Notes under the pieces: generated by a model
The model's input: only the letters and a program-made list of their open reading frames with translations
The model's database searches: none
What the model was told of the DNA's origin: nothing
DNA from: Gammaproteobacteria bacterium
GTDB lineage: Bacteria > Pseudomonadota > Gammaproteobacteria > Poriferisulfidales > Oxydemutatoraceae
Length of the DNA: 8,110 nucleotides
NCBI GenBank assembly: GCA_007570905.1
Contig: RKSI01000122.1
Location: forward strand, 1-8,110
Reading direction: 5' to 3'
Made by a program: the position numbers and the translations under genes
Part shown: positions 1-4,361 of the stretch, piece by piece
Layout: the number at the start of each line of letters is the position of its first letter
Position numbering within the stretch: the stretch's first letter is position 1

Positions 1-444
1 AAGTGGCCCGACCACAGCCCCGACGACATTGATACCTGGGTGCGCGACCCCGACGGCAGGGTGGTGTGGTTTCGCAACACCGAAGACGGCTTCATGCACC
101 TCGACCGCGACGACCGCGGCCTTTCCAACGACACCATCCTCGTGGATGGCGAGAAAGTCGTCAATCCGCTGAACCAGGAGGTGGTCACAGTCCGCCGCCT
201 GGTGCCGGGCGAGTACATCGTCAACCTGCACTATTACAAGTCGGTGACGGAGCAGCCGGTCGCCGCCGAGGTCAGCGTTGCGCGGGTTAATCCGTCGCTT
301 GACATCTTTTTCTACGGCAAGGTTGTGCTGGAGCGCGCCGGCGCCGAGCGCACCGCGGTGCGTTTCAACCTTGGGCGCGACGGCAGCGTCGCCGACATCA
401 ACACGCTGCCGAAGGCCCTCGTCAGCATCAAGGCGGAAGGATGA
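1..444 (+). CDS. Uncharacterised protein, C-terminal part (5' end outside window)
   Basis: The frame is open from the first base, so the gene begins to the left. A GTG at position 40 is unlikely to be the true start, because the 13 codons before it read like the same domain (DDIDTWVRDPDGRVVWF). At least 147 residues are present. They are rich in beta-strand-like stretches and carry acidic turns such as RDPDG and HLDRDDRG, followed by GEYIVNLHYY, which suggests a beta-sandwich domain. No transmembrane segment is visible in this part. The acidic DPDG-type start loosely recalls calcium-binding or DUF2135-like beta domains, but I cannot assign a family. It overlaps the next gene by four bases (ATGA), which implies translational coupling. 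From memory, similar gene pairs of unknown function occur in other proteobacteria. Function unknown. Confidence 0.85.
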   Translation, partial: KWPDHSPDDIDTWVRDPDGRVVWFRNTEDGFMHLDRDDRGLSNDTILVDGEKVVNPLNQEVVTVRRLVPGEYIVNLHYYKSVTEQPVAAEVSVARVNPSLDIFFYGKVVLERAGAERTAVRFNLGRDGSVADINTLPKALVSIKAEG

Positions 445-956
445 GCGGCGCCATCGTCGGCATCACCGTGGCATACATGGCGCTCGCCGTGCTGCTGCTG
501 AGCCTGAACATTTATTCGCGCTGGCCGGCGTGGGTCAAAATTGGCGCGGTGGCGCTGACCGGCCTTTTGTATTATGTGACCTACACATCGCTTGAATCGT
601 TTCTCGGCTGGCCGGCGCGCGCGGCGCTGCCGCAGAAATTCATGATGCTCGCAGGCAGCATAGACGAGCCGGACGAAGAAACCGGCAGCCGCGGCGCCAT
701 TCACATCTGGGCCGTGTCGCTGGAAGACGACCGCCTTGGCAGTGAGCCGCGCGCCTACGGCGTGCCGTATTCGCGGCAGTTGCACGAGCAGGTCGGCGCC
801 GCGATGAAGCAGTTGCGCGACGGCATCGTGCAGGTCGGCGAGGTTGAGGAAGGGGTGCGCCGCCGCGCCAGCGGCATCGCCAGGCTGTGGGCCGAAGACG
901 AGACCTCGCGCATCCTGATTTACGACCTGCCGGCCCCGGAACTGCCGGACAAGTAG
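441..956 (+). CDS. Small membrane protein with two predicted helices, unknown function
   Basis: The protein has 171 residues. Two hydrophobic segments are clear: about residues 4-24 (AIVGITVAYMALAVLLLSLN) and about 33-52 (KIGAVALTGLLYYVTYTSL), separated by a short SRWPAW turn. The remaining ~120 residues are polar and contain a PDEETGSRGAIHIW segment and a C-terminal DLPAPELPDK tail. The likely topology is a helical hairpin in the inner membrane with a soluble C-terminal domain. The ATG lies inside the stop of the preceding gene (ATGA overlap), and a purine-rich AGGCGGAAGG just upstream can act as ribosome binding site. The pairing with the upstream gene suggests that the two products work together, possibly as a membrane-anchored partner complex. 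This is inference from gene arrangement only. I know of no defined function for this family. Confidence 0.85.
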   Translation: MSGAIVGITVAYMALAVLLLSLNIYSRWPAWVKIGAVALTGLLYYVTYTSLESFLGWPARAALPQKFMMLAGSIDEPDEETGSRGAIHIWAVSLEDDRLGSEPRAYGVPYSRQLHEQVGAAMKQLRDGIVQVGEVEEGVRRRASGIARLWAEDETSRILIYDLPAPELPDK

Positions 957-961
957 CGGCC

Positions 962-1732
962 ATGACGCAGGCGGCGCGCGCGCGTCTTCAGGCGCTTTTC
1001 CCGGACTGCTTGACAGGCGGCGCGCGCATCAAGCACTACGCGCGGCGGTGTCTTGCGGCGGCGGCGTGCTGCCTTGTCGCCGCCTGCGGCGGCGAACCGC
1101 CGCGCGGCTACTTCCCGCTGGACGAGGGCCTTGCCTGGGATTACCGTGTGACGACGACGACGCCCTACAAACGCAGCGAAAACACCCTGCAAATCGAGAA
1201 CCTCGGCGAGCGGCGGGTGGGCGGCGAACTGTATCATGTCCGCAAGAGCGGCACCGGCAACCACTACTATCTGCAACAACTGGACGAGGGCATAGTCCGC
1301 GCCGCCAAGCGCACCGTCATCGAGAAACGCCCGCGTCCCGCCGAGAGCGGGCGCTTTGTGCTGAAAGAGCCGCTGCAGCCCGGCACCCGCTGGACTTACC
1401 GCGTCAAGCCGTATCTGTTGGCGCGCCCGTTTCCGGTCGAGACGCCGCTTAAACGCGCGTTTGACTACGACATGCAGTGGCAGATACTCGCCGACGGCGA
1501 GACGGTGGAAGTCCCGGCGGGGCGCTTTGAACAATGCCTGCATATACGCGGCGAGGCGCGGCTTGAAATCGCGCGCAGTTTGAGCGTGGCGCGCGACGAA
1601 ATTGTTTTCAGAACCGACGAGTGGTATGCTCCGGGCGTCGGCCTGGTGAAACTGGAGCACCGCGAAATCATCGATTCAGACCAGGCCTACGGCGGCATCA
1701 TCACGCTGCATTTGACGGCGTTCAACTATTGA
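962..1732 (+). CDS. Predicted lipoprotein of unknown function
   Basis: With the ATG at 962 the protein has 256 residues. A basic n-region (KHYARR), a hydrophobic stretch (LAAAACCLVA) and a lipobox LVAAC predict a signal peptidase II signal with lipidated Cys42. The signal is long from this start. A TTG at 1010 in the same frame would place the cysteine at residue 26, the usual length, so the true start is uncertain. The mature part looks like an all-beta envelope domain: it opens with YFPLDEGLAWDYRV, has a central GTRWTYRV motif, and later VPAGRFEQCLHIRG and EWYAPGVGLVKLEHRE. That late pattern is common in periplasmic beta-sandwich proteins of unknown function. An in-frame GTG or ATG farther upstream (from 887) would overlap the previous gene and push the signal inward. 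The gene is 5 bases after the previous one and 7 before dsbC, so it is probably co-transcribed with dsbC. Confidence 0.85.
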   Translation: MTQAARARLQALFPDCLTGGARIKHYARRCLAAAACCLVAACGGEPPRGYFPLDEGLAWDYRVTTTTPYKRSENTLQIENLGERRVGGELYHVRKSGTGNHYYLQQLDEGIVRAAKRTVIEKRPRPAESGRFVLKEPLQPGTRWTYRVKPYLLARPFPVETPLKRAFDYDMQWQILADGETVEVPAGRFEQCLHIRGEARLEIARSLSVARDEIVFRTDEWYAPGVGLVKLEHREIIDSDQAYGGIITLHLTAFNY

Positions 1733-1737
1733 GGAAG
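1731..1737 (+). promoter_or_regulatory. Ribosome binding site for dsbC
   Basis: GAGGAAG overlaps the stop codon of the lipoprotein gene and lies just before the ATG at 1740. It is the only clear Shine-Dalgarno near the start of dsbC. It favours the long leader over a second in-frame ATG at 1767, which has no comparable sequence before it. The spacing is short, about 4 bases from the AGGA core. Confidence 0.6.
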
Positions 1738-1739
1738 CA

Positions 1740-2582
1740 ATGACACAAACAACGACAACTCGTGTCATGGAGGGCGGCACGAGAGACATCACAAGGCGCG
1801 CCGCGCGGCGCGCGGCAACGCGCACGACAAGAGGCGCGGCAAGGCGCATCACAACACGCATCGCGTTGCTGGCGGCGGCGCTGGCGGCGGGCGCCGCCGC
1901 CGCGGAAATGACCGCCGAACAGGCCGCGCAATATATGGCGGCGTCGTTTCCGAATGTGCGCGTTGAGCGGGTGACGCCGACGCCGCTGGAAGGCGTCTAT
2001 GAAGTCGTCGCCGGCGGCAGCATTTATTACCTGACGCACGACGGCGCGTTCCTGCTTTCCGGCACGCTCTATGACCTGAAAGCCGGCGCCGACCTGACCG
2101 AGCGCGCCTACGCCGGCCTGCGCCACAGCGTCGCCGACGCCGCCCGCGCCGCCGCCGTCATCTCGTACGCGCCCGAAAAAACGCGCTACACGGTCACCGT
2201 GCTGAGCGATGTGAACTGCGGCTATTGCCGCAAATTCCACAACCAGATGAAGCGCGTCAATGAACTCGGCATCCGCGTTAACTACCTGCTGATTCCGTAT
2301 CTCGGCAAGAAATCGCGCCGTGACGCCATATCGGTGTGGTGCGCCGACGACCGCCGCGCCGCGCTCGACCGCGCCAAAAACGGCGGCGCGATTGAACAGA
2401 AAGATTGCGACCACCCGGTGGACCGCAACATGCGCATCGCCGAGACGCTCGGCGTGCGCGGCACGCCCGCCTTTCTGCTCGCCGACGGCAAACTGCTGAG
2501 CGGCTACCGCACGCCCGAAAATCTGCTGGAGGAAGTCAAGCGCGCCGGCGCACCGGCTCAGCCGGCCCGGCCGCCTCGTTAG
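1740..2582 (+). CDS. dsbC: Thiol:disulfide interchange protein DsbC (periplasmic disulfide isomerase)
   Basis: DsbC reshuffles wrong disulfides in exported proteins; in known systems it is a V-shaped dimer kept reduced by DsbD. The 280-residue product has a long N-terminal leader (residues 1-55: Arg/Thr-rich to residue 40, then the hydrophobic core IALLAAALAAGAAAA), with probable cleavage before Glu56. Residues ~56-120 match the dimerisation domain (AEQAAQYMAASFPN, VYEVV, YYLTHDGAFLLSG). The thioredoxin-like domain follows, with active site CGYC at 160-163 and cis-proline loop GTPA at 241-244. A second cysteine pair (C201, C223) matches the structural disulfide of DsbC. The mature length of ~225 residues is normal. 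The leader is longer than usual and its codons differ from the mature part. The C-terminal tail APAQPARPPR is encoded over the end of the convergent znuB. It is last in the plus-strand cluster. Confidence 0.95.
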   Translation: MTQTTTTRVMEGGTRDITRRAARRAATRTTRGAARRITTRIALLAAALAAGAAAAEMTAEQAAQYMAASFPNVRVERVTPTPLEGVYEVVAGGSIYYLTHDGAFLLSGTLYDLKAGADLTERAYAGLRHSVADAARAAAVISYAPEKTRYTVTVLSDVNCGYCRKFHNQMKRVNELGIRVNYLLIPYLGKKSRRDAISVWCADDRRAALDRAKNGGAIEQKDCDHPVDRNMRIAETLGVRGTPAFLLADGKLLSGYRTPENLLEEVKRAGAPAQPARPPR

Positions 2583-3387
2583 CGGCGCGGCTGCGCGAAC
2601 GCACCCACAGCGACAGCGGAAACACCGCCGCGAACATCAGCGCCGCCGCCGCGACGATGGACGGGCCGGACGGCGTGTCAAACACGATTGAACCGAAGAT
2701 GCCGGCGACCACCGCCGCCGCGCCGAGCGCCGCCGCCGCCGCCGCCATCGCGCCGGTTGAGCGCACCAGTTGGCGCGCCGTCGCCGCCGGGATAATCAGC
2801 ATTGAGGTAATCAGCAGAATGCCGACGATGCGCAAAAACACCGCGACGACGATGGTCATCAGAAACATCAGCAGCAGGTGCATGCGGAAGGTGTGGACGC
2901 CCTCGGCGCGCGCCAGGTCTTCGTGTATCGTCATCAGCGTCAGCGCCTGCCAGTTGGCCAGCAGCAGGCCGAGGACGACGACGGCGCCGCCGTAAATCCA
3001 CCAGAGGTCGTGCGCGGTGACGGTCAGGATGTCGCCGAACAGATAGCCGTGCAGGTCAAAGCGCGTGTTGTCGAGAAAACTGACGGCGACGACGCCGACC
3101 GACAGCGCGGCGTGCGCGAGAATGCCGAGCAGCGTGTCGGTCGCCAGAACATGCTTTTGCCGCAGCCACACCAGCAGCACCGCGAACGCCGAGCACACAA
3201 CGATGGTGCCGAGATTGACGCTGAAGCCGTAAAGCAGCCCCAGCGCGACGCCGAGCAGCGCGCTGTGCGCCAGCGAGTCGCCGAAGTAGGCCATGCGCCG
3301 CCACACCACGAAGCAGCCGAGCGCGCCGGCAATCAGCGCGACGCCGACGCCGGCTGCCAGCGCGCGCAGCACGAAATCTTCAAGCAT
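2536..3387 (-). CDS. znuB: Zinc ABC transporter permease ZnuB
   Basis: This is the inner-membrane channel of the ZnuABC zinc importer (ABC-3 family), which passes zinc from ZnuA into the cytoplasm using ATP hydrolysed by ZnuC. The product has 283 residues from the ATG at 3387. Its segments line up with E. coli ZnuB as I remember it: GCFVVWRRMAYFGDSLAHSA, DTLLGILAHAALS, YLFGDILTVT, LLITSMLIIPAATAR and DTPSGPS. It is hydrophobic throughout, with about eight membrane helices. An in-frame TTG at 3396 would add three residues, but the ATG gives the same distance to VVWRRM as in E. coli. It differs from E. coli by a polar, Arg-rich C-terminal extension (RSRSRAANEAAGPAEPVRRR). The segment MAAAAAALGAAA is encoded by six GCG codons in a row. 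It starts 18 bases after znuC and ends 47 bases inside dsbC. Confidence 0.96.
   Translation of the reverse strand: MLEDFVLRALAAGVGVALIAGALGCFVVWRRMAYFGDSLAHSALLGVALGLLYGFSVNLGTIVVCSAFAVLLVWLRQKHVLATDTLLGILAHAALSVGVVAVSFLDNTRFDLHGYLFGDILTVTAHDLWWIYGGAVVVLGLLLANWQALTLMTIHEDLARAEGVHTFRMHLLLMFLMTIVVAVFLRIVGILLITSMLIIPAATARQLVRSTGAMAAAAAALGAAAVVAGIFGSIVFDTPSGPSIVAAAALMFAAVFPLSLWVRSRSRAANEAAGPAEPVRRRA
2553..2586. other. Two small hairpins at the dsbC/znuB convergent junction
   Basis: CCGGC-TCA-GCCGG (2553-2565) and GCCGC with GCGGC around a seven-base loop (2570-2586) can each form a five-base GC stem where the two coding regions overlap. Neither is followed by a run of T on either strand, so they are not standard intrinsic terminators. 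In such GC-rich sequence they could be chance. Confidence 0.3.
2729..2746. repeat. (GCC)6 trinucleotide run inside znuB
   Basis: Six perfect GCC units on the plus strand lie in znuB, where they encode a poly-alanine stretch (GCG codons) in a hydrophobic segment. It is a simple repeat that could vary by whole codons without breaking the frame. Confidence 0.8.
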
Positions 3388-3401
3388 GAACTTCAAGCAT
3401 G
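3378..3401. repeat. 11-bp direct repeat at the znuC-znuB junction
   Basis: CTTCAAGCATG occurs twice (3378-3388 and 3391-3401) with a 13-base period, spanning the znuB start. On the minus strand each copy supplies an ATG: the one at 3387 is the znuB start. The one at 3400 opens a different frame that ends after six codons (MLEVHA, then TGA ending at 3380), overlapping the znuB start. Confidence 0.7.
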
Positions 3402-3405
3402 TTAT

Positions 3406-4158
3406 TCAGGCATGTCCGGCGCCGTCGTCCGCGCGCACGCCCGCACGCTCGTGGACATGGTCGTGGACATGGTGATACACCGCCATCATCCGCGCCATGT
3501 CGTCGCCGAACAGCGCGATGAAATCCGGGTCTTGCGCGACCTCGTGCGGCTCGCCGGAGCAGCATACATGATGGAACAGGCAGACCACGCGGCGCGTCGA
3601 GGCCATCACCAGGTGCAGGTCGTGCGACACCATCAGGATTGACACCCCGCGCTCGCGGACTATCTTTTCCAGCAGTTTGTAAAACGCCAGTTGCCCTGAA
3701 ATATCAAGGTTTTGCGCCGGTTCGTCCAGCACCAGCAGTTGCGGGTCGCCGAGCAGCGCGCGCGCCAGCAGCACGCGCTGCAATTCGCCGTCGGACAGCG
3801 CATAAAGCATCTTGTCGAGCACATCGCCGACCGCGGTCTCGTCGGCGGCGCGCGCCACCGCCGCATCGCCGGCCTTGCGCCGCAGCGTCAGAAAGCGCCG
3901 CGCCGAGATGGGAATGGCGCGGTCGGCGGTGAACCGCTGCGGCACATAACCGGTTTTCAGCCCGTCGGCGCGCGCCACCGTGCCGCTGTCGGGCGCGTGA
4001 AACCCCAGCAGGCACTTCAGCAGCGTGGATTTGCCGGCGCCGTTCGGCCCGACCACGGTGATGAAATCGCGCTCGCCGACATGCAGCGAGACATTCTGCA
4101 ACAGCGCGTGCCGCCCGCGCATGACGGTGATGTTGTGCGCGCTGATTAGCGGTTTCAT
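3406..4158 (-). CDS. znuC: Zinc ABC transporter ATP-binding protein ZnuC
   Basis: This is the cytoplasmic ATPase that powers zinc import through ZnuB. The product has 250 residues, close to E. coli ZnuC. Visible motifs are Walker A GPNGAGKST (37-45), Q-loop Gln74 in YVPQRF, signature LSDGE (121-125), Walker B LLVLDE (141-146) and switch His179 in SHDLHLVM. ZnuC rather than a generic ABC ATPase is indicated by CLFHHVCCSGEPHEV, by DPDFIALFG, and by a His-rich C-terminus YHHVHDHVHE (229-238), all of which parallel E. coli ZnuC. The signature has Asp where LSGGE is usual. The ATG at 4158 was chosen because homologous sequence begins at MKPLISAHNI. In-frame starts upstream (TTG 4224, ATG 4215) would add a Pro-rich, non-conserved leader. 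No strong Shine-Dalgarno is visible. It is the first gene of the znuCB operon; znuA is not in the window. Confidence 0.96.
   Translation of the reverse strand: MKPLISAHNITVMRGRHALLQNVSLHVGERDFITVVGPNGAGKSTLLKCLLGFHAPDSGTVARADGLKTGYVPQRFTADRAIPISARRFLTLRRKAGDAAVARAADETAVGDVLDKMLYALSDGELQRVLLARALLGDPQLLVLDEPAQNLDISGQLAFYKLLEKIVRERGVSILMVSHDLHLVMASTRRVVCLFHHVCCSGEPHEVAQDPDFIALFGDDMARMMAVYHHVHDHVHERAGVRADDGAGHA
3449..3472. repeat. Tandem 12-bp repeat encoding the His-rich ZnuC tail
   Basis: TCGTGGACATGG is perfectly duplicated in tandem. On the minus strand it encodes the repeated His-Val-His-Asp unit of the His-rich tail of ZnuC. The duplication keeps the reading frame. Confidence 0.8.
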
Positions 4159-4241
4159 CGGCTTGAATTGGCGGTTTTGTCGGGTCTGGAGAGGCGTTGG
4201 CGGCAATGGCGGCATCGGCGGCAAAAAGCGCGATGGCTGCG

Positions 4242-4247
4242 ATTATA
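4242..4247 (-). promoter_or_regulatory. Extended -10 element, probable znuCB promoter
   Basis: The minus strand reads TGCTATAATCGC, a perfect TATAAT preceded by the TG of an extended -10 element. The predicted transcript starts near 4235, giving a leader of about 77 bases to the znuC ATG at 4158. The -35 position (about 4265-4270, TCAAAC) is a poor match, as is usual for extended -10 promoters. The -10 lies within an imperfect 13-base palindrome (4238-4250, TGCTATAATCGCA), which could be a regulator site. A Zur site would be expected here, but the match to known Zur boxes is too loose to claim. Confidence 0.55.
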
Positions 4248-4278
4248 GCACCGCCGCGCCGCCGGTTTGACGAAAAAC

Positions 4279-4290
4279 CGCTGTACAGCG
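4279..4290. promoter_or_regulatory. 12-bp perfect palindrome in the divergent intergenic region
   Basis: CGCTGTACAGCG is its own reverse complement. It lies about 45-55 bases upstream of the predicted znuC transcription start and 71 bases before the ATG of the large plus-strand gene. Just beside it, CGGTTT and AAACCG (4263-4280) form a second inverted repeat with a six-base loop. The position suits an operator shared by the two divergent genes, but no regulator can be named from the sequence. Confidence 0.35.
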
Positions 4291-4308
4291 CGCTTTTTTG
4301 GGGGTTGC

Positions 4309-4337
4309 TTGCCGCCGGCGGCCGATTGTGGAACAAT
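4309..4337 (+). promoter_or_regulatory. Weak candidate promoter for the large repeat protein
   Basis: TTGCCG (4309-4314) and AACAAT (4332-4337) are separated by 17 bases, each matching the sigma-70 consensus at four of six positions. They lie 25 bases before the ATG at 4362. This is the best pair I see between the palindrome and the start, but it is weak and an alternative sigma factor or regulator may be used. Confidence 0.25.
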
Positions 4338-4350
4338 GGCCCGCAAGTCC

Positions 4351-4355
4351 GGGAG
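4351..4355 (+). promoter_or_regulatory. Ribosome binding site for the large repeat protein
   Basis: GGGAG lies six bases before the ATG at 4362. This spacing favours 4362 over the in-frame ATG at 4395. It also gives the signal peptide a positively charged start (MGCKHR). Confidence 0.65.
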
Positions 4356-4361
4356 CCGGAT

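Noticed and set aside
887..961. Possible earlier start for the lipoprotein gene
   Set aside because: It would overlap the preceding gene by 70 bases and add 25 residues before an already long signal peptide.
920..1660. Minus-strand open frame of about 246 codons opposite the lipoprotein gene
   Set aside because: The plus strand has a lipobox, tight operon spacing and a domain-like sequence; the minus-strand product shows no domain and no ribosome binding site.
1794..1860. Twin-arginine export signal in the DsbC leader (several RR pairs)
   Set aside because: None of the RR pairs is followed by the usual x-F-L-K pattern, and known DsbC proteins are exported unfolded by Sec.
4159..4224. N-terminal Pro-rich extension of ZnuC from TTG 4224 or ATG 4215
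   Set aside because: ZnuC homology starts at the ATG at 4158, and the extension would leave almost no transcript leader after the predicted promoter.
4238..4250. Zur box over the znuC -10
   Set aside because: Only a loose resemblance to TATAAT-centred Zur sites, which the -10 sequence alone explains; kept as an unnamed imperfect palindrome.
4279..4298. Intrinsic terminator: palindrome followed by a T-run
   Set aside because: As a hairpin the palindrome offers only about four base pairs, three other bases precede the T-run, and no plus-strand gene ends upstream of it.
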